Below are positions 8,302-18,617 of a DNA stretch of 64,000 nucleotides, piece by piece (the stretch's first letter is position 1; the number at the start of each line of letters is the position of its first letter). The position numbers and the translations under genes are program-made. A model generated the notes under the pieces. That model ran no database searches, had not been told where the DNA came from, and worked only from the letters and a program-made list of their open reading frames with translations. The DNA is from Helicobacter typhlonius (lineage in GTDB: Bacteria; Campylobacterota; Campylobacteria; Campylobacterales; Helicobacteraceae), in the NCBI RefSeq assembly GCF_001460635.1, contig NZ_LN907858.1:124001-188000 (forward strand). Reading direction: 5' to 3'.

Positions 8302-9972
8302 ATGTCAAAGGAACAGCAAATATTAAAACCAAAGAAAAAGATGGGTGTGGTGCTTCTGCTAAGCATAGGCTTTTGTATGCTAATGCTTTTTTCGTGTGTT
8401 ATCGTGTTTTTAAGTCTTAATCGCGTGGGTAATATCAACTCGGCACTCACTCAAATCAATGATGAAAATGCTCTTGCTCAACGTTATGCGATTAATTTCC
8501 GCGGCAGTGTGCATGATAGAGCTATTGCCATTCGTGATGTAGTGTTGATTGATGGTGAAGACAAAAAGGGCTTACAAGACCTTTTGGGGCAGATTAACTC
8601 ATTGGAGCAATTCTACAAAGAAGCCGAAGATAATATGAAAAATATCTTTATTAATACAAATAGGCTTAGTCAAGAAGAACTTGCTATACTCCGCAATATT
8701 GATGAGATACAATCAAAGGCTATTCCGCTTATCGTGCAAATCACTCAAGCAAAACTTGCTGGAGATTCTAATAAAGCCTATGTTTTACTTAAGAATGTCT
8801 CGCCATATTTTACACAATGGCTCAAAGAAATAAATGTGTTTATCGACCACAAGGAAGAGCTGAACGGGAAACTAACGCAAAAGTTAAGGAGTGATGTTGA
8901 TAGCTTTAGAATTGAGCTTTTGGTTATTTTGGCACTCAGTATTGTTTTTGGTGTGATTGTGGCGGTTGTTATTGTGCGCACATTGCATAGTTTGCTTGGT
9001 GGTGAGCCTTATATCGCTTCACAGATTGTGGCAAAAATTGCAAATGGTAATCTCATTGATCCTGTAGGATATAAAGGTGAGGATTCAATGTTGGCTTCCA
9101 TTGCAATGATGCAGCATAAACTTAGAGAAATTGTGGAGTTTATCATACACTCTTCAAATAAAATTAATGATGCAGCTATACAAGTGGCGGATACTTCACA
9201 CAAAGCTCAAGATGCTGCTCATACACAAATGAAAAGTTCAATTGATGTAGCAGATAAGATAGGACAAATGAATCAATCTGTCATTGAGGTGTCAAATATT
9301 GCCAAACAAACAGAGGAAAACTCTATGAAGAGCGTAGAAGTTTCTACAAAAGGTGTGGAGATTATTAATATCACAGCTCAAGAAATTGGTAAAATTACAG
9401 AAATGATTAGCTCTTCAGCAGATAAGATTCGTAGCTTACAGCAGCAATCTGTGGAGGTTGGCGGAAGCGCCGAGCTGATTGCAGAGATTGCCGATCAAAC
9501 AAATCTTTTAGCCCTTAATGCAGCTATTGAAGCAGCAAGAGCAGGAGAACACGGAAGAGGATTTGCTGTTGTTGCAGATGAGGTGAGAAAGTTAGCAGAA
9601 CGCACTGCTTCTACAACGACAGAAATTGCAAATATGATAACACTTATTCAAGAAAATATAGGCTCTTCTGTTAGCTCAATAGAGGCTATTGTGCCACAAA
9701 TTGATAAAGGACAAAAGCTTATTTTAGATTCTGTGCAAACACTAGAAGAAATCCAATCTCAAGCCCAAGATTCTCTCCAAAAAGCCCAAGTGGTAGCTTC
9801 TTCTTCAAGTAAGCAGGAATATACTATGGAGAGTATTTCACAAGATATACAAGACATCACAACGCTTTCACAAGAAACACGCACTGCTTTAGAAAATGCA
9901 GCTCAGACAATTGAAGAGCTTCAGCACATCTCTGATTCACTCAAAAACTATATGGCATACTTTAAAGTATGA
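8302..9972 (+). CDS. Methyl-accepting chemotaxis protein
   Basis: 556 residues (second of two ATGs, 7 bases after AGGAGG). An N-terminal membrane helix (~14-37), a periplasmic four-helix-bundle type sensor (~40-195), a second membrane helix (~200-222) and a HAMP-like linker precede a long cytoplasmic coiled coil. The signalling hairpin contains [39 protein letters not shown] in family-typical form. There is no C-terminal CheR-docking pentapeptide, as usual in Helicobacter. The ligand cannot be read from the sequence. A strong terminator follows. Confidence 0.93.
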   Translation: MSKEQQILKPKKKMGVVLLLSIGFCMLMLFSCVIVFLSLNRVGNINSALTQINDENALAQRYAINFRGSVHDRAIAIRDVVLIDGEDKKGLQDLLGQINSLEQFYKEAEDNMKNIFINTNRLSQEELAILRNIDEIQSKAIPLIVQITQAKLAGDSNKAYVLLKNVSPYFTQWLKEINVFIDHKEELNGKLTQKLRSDVDSFRIELLVILALSIVFGVIVAVVIVRTLHSLLGGEPYIASQIVAKIANGNLIDPVGYKGEDSMLASIAMMQHKLREIVEFIIHSSNKINDAAIQVADTSHKAQDAAHTQMKSSIDVADKIGQMNQSVIEVSNIAKQTEENSMKSVEVSTKGVEIINITAQEIGKITEMISSSADKIRSLQQQSVEVGGSAELIAEIADQTNLLALNAAIEAARAGEHGRGFAVVADEVRKLAERTASTTTEIANMITLIQENIGSSVSSIEAIVPQIDKGQKLILDSVQTLEEIQSQAQDSLQKAQVVASSSSKQEYTMESISQDIQDITTLSQETRTALENAAQTIEELQHISDSLKNYMAYFKV

Positions 9973-9983
9973 GAAAGCCCCAC

Positions 9984-10024
9984 AATTTATGAGAATGTAG
10001 CCTTTTAGATTCTCATAAATTTTT
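9984..10024 (+). terminator. Rho-independent terminator after the chemoreceptor gene
   Basis: AATTTATGAGAAT (9984-9996) and ATTCTCATAAATT (10009-10021) form a perfect 13-bp stem followed by TTTT. The hairpin ends 12 bases before the bioD start codon and abuts its ribosome binding site AAGGA, so it separates the two genes and could also influence bioD. Confidence 0.85.
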
Positions 10025-10035
10025 AAGGAAAAGAT

Positions 10036-10650
10036 ATGCAAATTTATGTGCTTGGTGTGCATACGGATACAGGTAAGACGCATTTTAGCGCAGCATTTTG
10101 TAAGGCTTTTTCTTATGATTATTTTAAGCTCATTCAGGCAGGGGTGCCAACTGATAGTGATTTTGTGAAGACATTAAGTCCTACAACACATATATTTGAA
10201 TCTGGTATATTTTTACAGACCCCCGCCTCTCCTCATCTTGGAAAAAAAATAGAACATTTGCATTACAAAGCTTTTGATATTGCTTTGCCTCAAAGCAAAA
10301 ACCTTCTTATAGAAACTGCGGGTGGGCTTTTTACACCTATTGATGAAACTTACACGATGGTTGATTATGTGCAAAGATTCAAACACCCTTGCTTCTTGGT
10401 GGCAAAGTATTATCTTGGTGTGATTAATCATATCTTGCTTTCACTTGAAGCTTTAAAGCAAAGGCAGATTCCAATCCTTGCCTTGCTTTTAATGGGTGAA
10501 GAAGATATTTCAATCGATGAATTCATCACTTCATATACAGGAGCGAGAATATTCCATTTACCTTTTTTTACACCTCAAGACTTTGAAGCAAAAACTCAAC
10601 TCCTCAAAACTCAAATGCAGGAATTGATGCAAAATCTATCTTTTTTATAA
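10036..10650 (+). CDS. bioD: ATP-dependent dethiobiotin synthetase
   Basis: 204 residues. The P-loop [15 protein letters not shown] is at residues 7-21, and [12 protein letters not shown] carries the substrate-binding Glu and Gly residues of BioD. The enzyme closes the ureido ring of 7,8-diaminononanoate with CO2 and ATP, the penultimate step of biotin synthesis. It is separated from the other biotin genes (bioA, bioF, bioG, bioC) by clpB. The start follows AAGGA directly after a terminator hairpin. Confidence 0.92.
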   Translation: MQIYVLGVHTDTGKTHFSAAFCKAFSYDYFKLIQAGVPTDSDFVKTLSPTTHIFESGIFLQTPASPHLGKKIEHLHYKAFDIALPQSKNLLIETAGGLFTPIDETYTMVDYVQRFKHPCFLVAKYYLGVINHILLSLEALKQRQIPILALLLMGEEDISIDEFITSYTGARIFHLPFFTPQDFEAKTQLLKTQMQELMQNLSFL

Positions 10651-10803
10651 AATTTTGCACTATGCAAAGATTCTCAAGGTAAGCCAAGTTTCAAATATCA
10701 ATTCAAACATTACAAAATTAAATAGAGTATTGTGATTAAGATTCAAATATACTTGATTGCACGATGAATGTATGCCAACACTGCCAATTTTATAAAACTT
10801 ATC

Positions 10804-10851
10804 AGTCATTTTATAAATAAACTTGACATTAAATGACTAAACTTATATAAT
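10804..10851 (+). promoter_or_regulatory. clpB promoter with flanking inverted repeat
   Basis: A textbook housekeeping promoter: TTGACA at 10823-10828, 17-bp spacer, TATAAT at 10846-10851, 30 bp before the clpB start codon. The inverted repeat AGTCATTT (10804-10811) / AAATGACT (10831-10838) brackets the -35 box and looks like a repressor operator. It is not the CIRCE element of HrcA. Control by HspR is possible, but the HAIR consensus is not clearly matched. Confidence 0.6.
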
Positions 10852-10881
10852 GCTATCTATATAAAATTTAAGGAGTTTATT

Positions 10882-13461
10882 ATGAATTTATTTGAAAAAT
10901 TAACAAATCAAATGAAAGAAGCACTTGATAGCGCAGCTTCACTCGCTTTGCATTCTAAAAACCAAGAAATTACCCCCGCACATATGTATTGGGCGCTTTT
11001 AAGCAATCATCAATCCGTGCTTAATCAAGCCCTTAATAAAATGAATATCCGAAAAGAAGCCATAGAACTTCAAGCAAGAAGCGAGATTGATAAGCTTCCT
11101 AAAAGTTCAAATGTTGCAAAAGAGAATCTAAGTTTGAGTAAAGATTTATCCTCTGCGCTCAATCTTGCTCAAGGCGAGGCAACTAAGAATGGTGATAGTT
11201 TCATTGCGGTAGATATGTTTTTAATTGCCAATATCAAAGAAAGTGTTTTTGTAGCGATATTTAAGCCTTTTATGGATATTACAGAGTTAAAAAAGACATT
11301 ATTAAGCCTAAGAGGAGAAAGCAAGATAGAATCTCAAAGTGGTGATGATAATTTAGAATCTTTAAGCAAATTTGGTATTGATTTGACCCAAAAAGCTTTA
11401 GAGAATACGCTTGATCCTGTGATAGGACGCGATGATGAAGTAAATGCAATGATGCAGATTCTTATACGCAAGAGTAAAAATAATCCTATTTTGCTCGGCG
11501 AACCCGGTGTGGGTAAAACTGCTGTTGTAGAGGGACTAGCCCAAAAAATTGTGGCGAAATCTGTCCCCATAAGCCTACAAAATAAAAAATTAATTGCCCT
11601 TGATATGAGCGCACTTATCGCTGGAGCAAAGTATCGTGGGGAATTTGAAGAGCGATTAAAAAATGTTGTTGATGAGGTGAAAAAAGCTGGAAATGTGATT
11701 TTATTTATTGATGAGATACATACGATTGTAGGTGCAGGAGCGAGTGAGGGCAGTATGGACGCGGCAAATATCCTTAAGCCTGCTCTTGCACGAGGCGAAC
11801 TTCATACCATTGGAGCAACTACATTAAAAGAATATCGCAAATATTTTGAAAAAGATGCTGCGCTTACACGGCGATTTCAGCCTATAAGTGTGAATGAGCC
11901 AAGCATTAATGAAACATTGCAAATTTTGCGCGGGATTAAGCCAAATTTGGAAGCTCATCATAATGTAAGTATTACAGATAGCGCACTTGTGGCTGCAGCA
12001 AAGCTTTCAAGTCGTTATATTGCTGATAGATTCTTACCTGATAAGGCAATTGATTTAATTGATGAAGCGGCAGCAGAATTAAAAATGCAAATAGAATCCG
12101 AACCTTTAGAATTGAGTAAAATTAAGAAACATATTGCGAATTTGCAGGTAGAAAAACAAGCTTTAAATATGGAAAAAAATAATGCCAATGATGTGCGTAT
12201 AGGGGAGATTGATAAAGAATTGGAGAATTTGCGCGAAGAGAGAGTGGCATTGGAGGGGAAATTTGAGCAAGAAAAACAAGTTTTTACAAATATAGCATCG
12301 CTTAAATCAAATCTCGATAGTTTAAAAAGAGAATCCGAACTTGCCAAAAGAAGCGGGGATTATAATAAGGCTGCAGAAATTGACTATGGCAAGATTCCCC
12401 AAATTGAGGCACAAGAGAAGGCATTGCAAGAGCAATGGGAGCAAATGCAGCAAAATGGCACTTTGCTTAAAAATGCTGTTACACAAGAGAGTATCGCAGG
12501 AGTTGTTAGTCGCTGGAGTGGCATACCGATTAAAAAAATGCTCCAAAGTCAAAAGGAGCGTATTTTGGGTATAGAATCCGAGCTAGAAAAAAGCGTAGTG
12601 GGGCAAGATGATGCGATTAAAGCGATTGCTCGGGCGATTAAACGCAATAAGGCGGGATTAAGCGATGTAAATAAGCCTATTGGAAGCTTTTTATTTTTAG
12701 GACCAACAGGCGTTGGTAAAACACAATGTGCGAAAACTTTAGCAGAATTTTTATTTGATAGTGCCAAAAGTCTTGTGCGCATTGATATGAGCGAATATAT
12801 GGAAAAACACGCGGTGAGTAGGCTCGTGGGCGCACCCCCGGGCTATGTGGGCTATGAAGAGGGTGGTGTGCTGACTGAAGCTATAAGGAGAAAGCCTTAT
12901 AGTATCGTGCTTTTTGATGAAGTGGAAAAGGCGCACCCTGATGTGTTTAATATCCTTTTGCAAGTGCTTGATGATGGGCGACTGACTGATAGCAAGGGTA
13001 TTGTTGTGGATTTTAGCAATACGATTATTATCTTAACAAGCAATATTGCAAGTGATAAGATTATAGAGATTGAGGATAAGCAAGAGAGACAAAAGGCTGT
13101 TAAAGAGGCATTAAAGATGTATTTCAAGCCAGAGTTTTTAAATCGCCTTGATGATGTGGTGGTGTTTAATCCATTGGGAATAGAGGAGATTACAAAAATT
13201 GTAGATATTATGTTTGAATCTTTAGCAAAAAGGGCGCAGGAGCGAGGCATAAATATTTCTTTAAGCAAAGAAGCAAAAGAGCATATAGCAGCGATTGGTT
13301 TTGATAGTATTTATGGTGCGCGTCCGCTAAAAAGGGCATTGTATGAGGAGATTGAGGATAGGTTAGCAGATTTAATTTTGCGCGATGAGGTGAGTGAGGG
13401 TACTAAGGTGCGCTTTGTGTATGAGAATGAAAGTATTGGCACACAGATTGAAAATGCGTAA
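10882..13461 (+). CDS. clpB: ATP-dependent disaggregase ClpB
   Basis: 859 residues with the full ClpB layout. The N-domain spans ~1-145. The first AAA+ domain has Walker A GEPGVGKT near residue 206, Walker B LFIDEIHT and the pore region. The middle domain coiled coil spans ~395-520, and the second AAA+ domain has GPTGVGKT near 607. It works with DnaK/DnaJ/GrpE to dissolve protein aggregates. It has its own strong promoter and a good AAGGAG ribosome binding site. Confidence 0.97.
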   Translation: MNLFEKLTNQMKEALDSAASLALHSKNQEITPAHMYWALLSNHQSVLNQALNKMNIRKEAIELQARSEIDKLPKSSNVAKENLSLSKDLSSALNLAQGEATKNGDSFIAVDMFLIANIKESVFVAIFKPFMDITELKKTLLSLRGESKIESQSGDDNLESLSKFGIDLTQKALENTLDPVIGRDDEVNAMMQILIRKSKNNPILLGEPGVGKTAVVEGLAQKIVAKSVPISLQNKKLIALDMSALIAGAKYRGEFEERLKNVVDEVKKAGNVILFIDEIHTIVGAGASEGSMDAANILKPALARGELHTIGATTLKEYRKYFEKDAALTRRFQPISVNEPSINETLQILRGIKPNLEAHHNVSITDSALVAAAKLSSRYIADRFLPDKAIDLIDEAAAELKMQIESEPLELSKIKKHIANLQVEKQALNMEKNNANDVRIGEIDKELENLREERVALEGKFEQEKQVFTNIASLKSNLDSLKRESELAKRSGDYNKAAEIDYGKIPQIEAQEKALQEQWEQMQQNGTLLKNAVTQESIAGVVSRWSGIPIKKMLQSQKERILGIESELEKSVVGQDDAIKAIARAIKRNKAGLSDVNKPIGSFLFLGPTGVGKTQCAKTLAEFLFDSAKSLVRIDMSEYMEKHAVSRLVGAPPGYVGYEEGGVLTEAIRRKPYSIVLFDEVEKAHPDVFNILLQVLDDGRLTDSKGIVVDFSNTIIILTSNIASDKIIEIEDKQERQKAVKEALKMYFKPEFLNRLDDVVVFNPLGIEEITKIVDIMFESLAKRAQERGINISLSKEAKEHIAAIGFDSIYGARPLKRALYEEIEDRLADLILRDEVSEGTKVRFVYENESIGTQIENA

Positions 13462-13498
13462 GAGTAAGCAGTAAAGTATCTGTGGAATTTGCTAGATT

Positions 13499-14815
13499 CT
13501 AAAACTCCCTAAAAATTGCCTCTAAGCTTTCTTTTACATAGCGCACTTCATCATAGCTCACAATGTAGGGGGGCATAAAGTAGATTGTATGACCAAGTGG
13601 GCGTAAAAGTAAGCCTTTTTGCAAGGCTTTTTGAAATACCCAAAGCCCGGCGCGTGCTCGTTTTTGACTTAGAATATCAAAGGCATAAATCATACCTTTT
13701 TGCCGAAAATTCCCCAAAAATGTAAATTGTTTTAAAGATTCAAATTCTTTGGCAATATACGCACTTAAAATGCGATTTTTTTCTATAATATTATCTTTTT
13801 CAAAAATATCAAGCACTGCATTTGCTGCCGCACACGCTAGAGCATTGCCTGTGTATGAATGAGAATGTAAAAATGCCCTTTGAGTTTCATATTCTGCATA
13901 AAAAGCATTATAAATTTCATCATTTGTTACGACCACAGATAAGGGCAAGAATCCACCGGTAATACCTTTTGAGAGGCAGACAAAATCGGGTTTTTCCTTG
14001 CATTGCTCCATTGCAAAGAGTGTGCCACTGCGCCCAAAGCCCACAGCAATTTCATCAAAAATGATTTGCACGCCAAATGCACGACAAAGCCTTATGGCTT
14101 CATCGATAAATTTTGCGCTATACATATTCATATTACCCGCACATTGAATGAGCGGCTCGAGGATAAAGGCGCAAATATGCTTCCCTTGTGCGGTAAGAAT
14201 GTGCTCTAAAGATTCTAATTCTTTGTGAAAATTGGCATTTTCAAAATCACTCACACTCTCTTGTGTATTTGCTATTGGCACGGGAGTGATGAGACAATCA
14301 AGCAGCAGTGGCTCATAAGTGCGCTTATAGAGTGCCACATCACCCACGCTCAAAGCCCCGAGTGTTTCACCGTGATAGGAGTTGCTTAAAGATAAAAATC
14401 TGTCGCGTTTTTGCCCGAGATTAAGATGATAATGAAAGCTCATCTTTAGGGCTACTTCAATCGCACTTGAGCCATTATCTGCATAGAAGCATTTACTGAA
14501 TCTCCCTCCCAAAAGGGTGCAAAGTCTTTGTGAGAGTGTAATAATTTGCTCGTGTGAAAAACCTGCCAAAATGATATGGGCTAGTTCATCAGCTTGGGAT
14601 TTTATCGCATTTGCGATATATTCATTACAATGCCCGAAAAGATTTACCCACCACGAGCTGACACAATCCATATATTTTGCATTATCAAAATCATAAAGAT
14701 ACATACCATTTGCTTTTTTTATGGGGATTAATGGCACATTTTCGTGGTCTTTCATCTGTGTGCAGGGGTGCCAAATATGTGCTAAATCAAGAGCCTTTAA
14801 CTCGTTTGCATTCAT
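13499..14815 (-). CDS. bioA: Adenosylmethionine-8-amino-7-oxononanoate aminotransferase
   Basis: 438 residues from the internal ATG at 14815 (M-N-A-N-E-L-K), preceded by AAAGGC. The upstream extension is not conserved-looking. Class III PLP aminotransferase features are [10 protein letters not shown] near the N-terminus, the [12 protein letters not shown] loop, [12 protein letters not shown], and the PLP lysine in [11 protein letters not shown]. It converts KAPA to DAPA using SAM as amino donor. It is divergent from bioF across ~107 bp that must hold both promoters. Confidence 0.95.
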   Translation of the reverse strand: MNANELKALDLAHIWHPCTQMKDHENVPLIPIKKANGMYLYDFDNAKYMDCVSSWWVNLFGHCNEYIANAIKSQADELAHIILAGFSHEQIITLSQRLCTLLGGRFSKCFYADNGSSAIEVALKMSFHYHLNLGQKRDRFLSLSNSYHGETLGALSVGDVALYKRTYEPLLLDCLITPVPIANTQESVSDFENANFHKELESLEHILTAQGKHICAFILEPLIQCAGNMNMYSAKFIDEAIRLCRAFGVQIIFDEIAVGFGRSGTLFAMEQCKEKPDFVCLSKGITGGFLPLSVVVTNDEIYNAFYAEYETQRAFLHSHSYTGNALACAAANAVLDIFEKDNIIEKNRILSAYIAKEFESLKQFTFLGNFRQKGMIYAFDILSQKRARAGLWVFQKALQKGLLLRPLGHTIYFMPPYIVSYDEVRYVKESLEAIFREF

Positions 14816-14922
14816 CTCTAAGCCTTTTTTGTAGGAAAAATTGGCACAATAATACTTCAATTTTTCATAAATGAGGCTAAAATGCTACCAAAGCCTTAGA
14901 ATCTAAAAAGCAGGGGCGAGAT

Positions 14923-16065
14923 ATGGATATTAAGCGGATTTTGTTGCAGTTAAAGAACAATGATAATTTTCGTTTCTTTGCACCCTTGAAGCATCACGAC
15001 ATATTTGTGTATGAAAATAACCAAAAGCTGCTTAATCTCGCGAGTAATGATTATCTCGGCTTAAGTGCTAATCACACATTGAAGCGGGAATTTTTAGAAT
15101 CTGTGCGCACAGAGGATATGCTCTTTTCAAGTAGCTCCTCGCGCCTTTTGAGTGGGAATTTTGAGATTTATGAAAAATGCGAATCATTGCTTCATAGCCT
15201 CTACCATAAACACACCTTACTTTTTAATAGTGGCTATCACGCGAATATCTCCTGTATTCAGGCACTCTCCACCATTCCTCATACGCTTTTTGTCATCGAT
15301 AGATTTATTCACGCAAGTGTAATTGATGGACTTCGTTTAGGCAAGGCACGATTTAAGAGTTTTGAGCATAACAATATGCACGAGTTGGAGCAGATTCTTA
15401 ATGACAATACGAAATCTTATGAGAATATCATTATCATAAGTGAGGGTGTTTTTAGTATGGAGGGGGATTTTGCGCCATTAGATAAGATTGTGCGTCTCAA
15501 AAAGCAATTTGATAATGTTTTTATTTACCTCGATGAAGCCCACAGCGTAGGCATTATAGGTGAGAATGGTTTGGGCTTAGCGGCTTACTTGCACCTTTTA
15601 GAATCTATTGACTTTGCGATACTTACCTTTGGCAAGGCAATCGCCTCTGTGGGTGCGTGTATGCTATGCAGTGAGGATTTGCGGACATTTTTTATCAATT
15701 TTGCGCGTGGGCTTATTTTTTCTACCGCCCTACCTCCTATTAATGTTGCTTTTAGTTATTTTGTTTTCAGCAAGATTCACAGCTTTTGCAAAGAACGTGA
15801 ATATATGAAAAATATATCTTCATATATCAAGGAGGATTTGCAAAAAAAGGGCTATAAAGTGCTAGGAGAAAATCACATTTTGTCCGTGCTTTGTGGTGAG
15901 AATACACAGGCTTTGGCACTTTCCTCTCGTTTAAAGGAGCGCGGGATTTTTGCTCCAGCTATTAAATATCCTAGCGTGGCAAAGCACAGCGCAAGGGTGA
16001 GATTCTCTTTAAATAGCGCACTTACACAGGAACATATAGAATCTTTACTCAAGGCATTTGAATGA
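14923..16065 (+). CDS. bioF: 8-amino-7-oxononanoate synthase
   Basis: 380 residues, an alpha-oxoamine synthase. Recognisable are NDYLGLSAN, the glycine-rich/serine stretch SSSSRLLSG, DEAHSVG, and the PLP-lysine motif TFGKAIASVGA. It condenses pimeloyl-ACP with L-alanine. First gene of a bioF-bioG-bioC operon: bioG overlaps its end by 4 bp. Confidence 0.95.
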   Translation: MDIKRILLQLKNNDNFRFFAPLKHHDIFVYENNQKLLNLASNDYLGLSANHTLKREFLESVRTEDMLFSSSSSRLLSGNFEIYEKCESLLHSLYHKHTLLFNSGYHANISCIQALSTIPHTLFVIDRFIHASVIDGLRLGKARFKSFEHNNMHELEQILNDNTKSYENIIIISEGVFSMEGDFAPLDKIVRLKKQFDNVFIYLDEAHSVGIIGENGLGLAAYLHLLESIDFAILTFGKAIASVGACMLCSEDLRTFFINFARGLIFSTALPPINVAFSYFVFSKIHSFCKEREYMKNISSYIKEDLQKKGYKVLGENHILSVLCGENTQALALSSRLKERGIFAPAIKYPSVAKHSARVRFSLNSALTQEHIESLLKAFE

Positions 16066-16781
16066 AATATATGTTTTTGCATACACACGCCCAAAGCCCG
16101 AAGTGCATTGTGTTTTTTGGCGGATTTGGGAGCAGGGCGGAGCATTTTAGGCATTTAGAGGCGCAGTGCAGTGTGATTTTGGTATATGATTACAAGGATT
16201 TTATGCTTCATCATACTTTTTTACAAGATATGAAGCGTTTTAGTGAAGTTATTCTTATTGCCTTTTCAATGGGTGTAAGTATTGCGCCATTATTTGTCTC
16301 TCATCTCCCATTTGTAAAAAAAATAGCCATTAATGGCACAAATGTTGGCATTGATAGAGTGTTTGGCATACACCCCTCTATTTTTAAAAAAACCATAACG
16401 CATTTTGAAAATAAGCTTTTTTGTAAGGCACTTTTAGGAGAGAAAGATAATACCCTTATTCTTGCACCTAAAGAAGAATTACAAGCAGAATTGCAAAGTA
16501 TTTTTGATTTTCTTTTATCCCAAAATCAAGCTAAAAATATAGAATCTGCAAAAGATGAGCAAGTTTCTAAAAATTCACTTGATTCACAAAAAATACAGGA
16601 AAGACAAATACATTTTCATTATGATACTGCACTTTTATCACAATCTGATGCGATTTTTCCTTTTAATGCCGCTAAAAGTTTTTTTGCCTCTTTAAGTCCT
16701 TTGACACATATTACGATAACACATAGCCCACATTTTGTATTTTTTGATTTTAGCTCGTGGGAGGAATTGTGCTCTATTTAA
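16062..16781 (+). CDS. bioG: Pimeloyl-ACP methyl ester esterase BioG (DUF452)
   Basis: 239 residues. An alpha/beta hydrolase with the BioG features FFGGFGSRAEHF and the nucleophile elbow AFSMGVS. A C-terminal His in THSPHFVFF completes a plausible triad. BioG replaces BioH in many bacteria and removes the methyl ester that BioC put on the growing acyl-ACP. It is translationally coupled to bioF and overlaps bioC. The stretch of ~30 Lys/Ser/Gln-rich residues around 150-180 looks like a species-specific loop. Confidence 0.9.
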   Translation: MKYMFLHTHAQSPKCIVFFGGFGSRAEHFRHLEAQCSVILVYDYKDFMLHHTFLQDMKRFSEVILIAFSMGVSIAPLFVSHLPFVKKIAINGTNVGIDRVFGIHPSIFKKTITHFENKLFCKALLGEKDNTLILAPKEELQAELQSIFDFLLSQNQAKNIESAKDEQVSKNSLDSQKIQERQIHFHYDTALLSQSDAIFPFNAAKSFFASLSPLTHITITHSPHFVFFDFSSWEELCSI

Positions 16782-17491
16782 AGCGATTTCTTAAGGCAAA
16801 AGATACTTACACACAAAATGCTATCGTGCAAAAATATATGCGTGATAAATTATTAGAGATATTGCGCGCGCAGCATAGAGTGGATTTTAAGTATATTTTT
16901 GAATTTGGAGCGGGTAATGGTGAGCTAAGCGCACTTCTTTGCAAAATGCTCACTTTTACCTCATATGTATGCAATGATATTAATGACTATAAAGTGCATT
17001 TTGATGATACGCGTATGCGCTATGAATGTTTTGATATGAAAGAGCTTTTAAAACAGAAAATATGTCAAATGCAATTTGAACTTATCGTATCAAATGCCAC
17101 TTTGCAATGGCTTGATTTTGAGCAAACACTTTGTGATATAAAGCAGATTCTCTCCCCTAATGGCTATTGTCTTTTAAGCACATTTGGGGAGCAAAACTGC
17201 TATGAGGTAAAAGCCATTACAGATTATGGTTTGAGCTATATTTCACTTGAGTGTATGCGAGAGATTCTTACAAAGCATTTTACTATTATATTGCTTGAGG
17301 AAGAAATTATGAATCTAGATTTCCCTACGCCGCTTGATGTGTTTAGGCATTTGCGCCTAAGTGGAGTAAATGCCTTAAGCCAAAATGGATTTATCGGTAA
17401 AAATATGCTTTGTGAATATGAGCGGAGATTCAAAAATCGCCTTACTTATCACCCAATTTATATGCTTTTGCGTCATAAAGAGAATCTTTAA
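16769..17491 (+). CDS. bioC: Malonyl-ACP O-methyltransferase BioC
   Basis: 240 residues from the GTG at 16769, placed four bases after GGAGG. The GTG twelve bases earlier is less well spaced. SAM-binding motif FEFGAGNGELSALL, then LIVSNATLQWL, characteristic of BioC. It methylates malonyl-ACP to prime pimelate synthesis through the fatty-acid pathway. The start overlaps bioG by 13 bp. It converges with the ABC permease gene with only 4 bp between stops. Confidence 0.92.
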   Translation: MLYLKRFLKAKDTYTQNAIVQKYMRDKLLEILRAQHRVDFKYIFEFGAGNGELSALLCKMLTFTSYVCNDINDYKVHFDDTRMRYECFDMKELLKQKICQMQFELIVSNATLQWLDFEQTLCDIKQILSPNGYCLLSTFGEQNCYEVKAITDYGLSYISLECMREILTKHFTIILLEEEIMNLDFPTPLDVFRHLRLSGVNALSQNGFIGKNMLCEYERRFKNRLTYHPIYMLLRHKENL

Positions 17492-17495
17492 GCAT

Positions 17496-18617
17496 TTACC
17501 ACCGCAAAGTCTTTTTATAAATCATCAGCACGCTTGCAATAATATACAAAATGCCTAAAAAACATAAATTTATAAAATATTCCCACACACTGCCAAAGCT
17601 TGCTCCCATTTGATTGAGCTGCAAAAGCCCATTTATGCCGTGATATGCGGGGAGAAGGCTTACAATAGCACTCGCCCAAGGGGCGATTTGTGTTTCTTGC
17701 CACATAAAACCGAGCAAAAAAACCACCGGCATAGAGGCGAGCATAATGATTTGCGTAGAAAGGGCGCGTTTGGGTAAAAGTGTGCCAAAAAACACGCCAA
17801 AAGCAGCAGTTGAGAGGATAAAGGCAATACTAAAAAGCCAAAAGTCAAGGATATGTGCCCCCACATACACGCCATAAAACTCATAGGCGAAACCAAAATA
17901 AAACGCAAAAAGCACCATATAAATGCAAAAAAACACCAATATTTTTGAGATAACAAGCAGTAATGGATTGGATTGTGCATAATAGTTGCGCACATCTTGT
18001 GAAAACTGCTGATTTTGTGTGCCACCGATAATTCCCGCCCCTGCAACAAGTGTTTGATGAAGTATAAAAATCAATATGGGTGCTAGAGTGTAATTAATAT
18101 AGCCCATTGAGGGGTTAAAAAGTGGTGTAAATTTGGGTTCTAAAAGCTCTTTTTGTTGCGTATTAAATGTGATTTTTATATGTTCGTTAAAAGATTCTAT
18201 ACACTCTGCTGCCGCGTTAGCTATCGTGCCATAAATGAGCAAATACGAGGCATTTCCCATAATCGCCACGACAGGTGGAATGTGTTGATAGAGATGCTTT
18301 TCAAAGTCGCGCGGAATGCTTATTACGCCATATATTTGGCTGGATTCTATAAGCTCTTGCACCCTATTTGCATTATGCAAAATCTCCACAATTTCCAAAT
18401 GCGGCGAGGCGCGCACAAAGCCGATAAGTTCCCTTGAAGAGTGGGTATTGTCATAATCGATAATGGCGATTTTTTGCGCACTTACCACATCGGCATAATA
18501 GGGCGTGGGATACAAAAAAAGATAAAAAAGTGAGCCGCCAAAGATAATAATCATCGCCGACACAGAGGTAAAAATATTCTTTGCTTCTAGGATAAAGGTG
18601 GAAAATAAAGCCTTCAC
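17496..18617 (-). CDS. ABC-2 type transporter permease (YhhJ/YbhR-like)
   Basis: 373 residues: one N-terminal membrane helix (~20-38), a ~150-residue periplasmic domain, then five hydrophobic segments in the C-terminal half. This is the layout of ABC-2 permeases that work with a HlyD-like adaptor and an ATPase in drug or polymer export. Neither ATPase nor adaptor is next to it here. Its start overlaps the end of glyS by 4 bp, an unusual partner. The substrate is unknown. Confidence 0.82.
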   Translation of the reverse strand: MKALFSTFILEAKNIFTSVSAMIIIFGGSLFYLFLYPTPYYADVVSAQKIAIIDYDNTHSSRELIGFVRASPHLEIVEILHNANRVQELIESSQIYGVISIPRDFEKHLYQHIPPVVAIMGNASYLLIYGTIANAAAECIESFNEHIKITFNTQQKELLEPKFTPLFNPSMGYINYTLAPILIFILHQTLVAGAGIIGGTQNQQFSQDVRNYYAQSNPLLLVISKILVFFCIYMVLFAFYFGFAYEFYGVYVGAHILDFWLFSIAFILSTAAFGVFFGTLLPKRALSTQIIMLASMPVVFLLGFMWQETQIAPWASAIVSLLPAYHGINGLLQLNQMGASFGSVWEYFINLCFLGILYIIASVLMIYKKTLRW

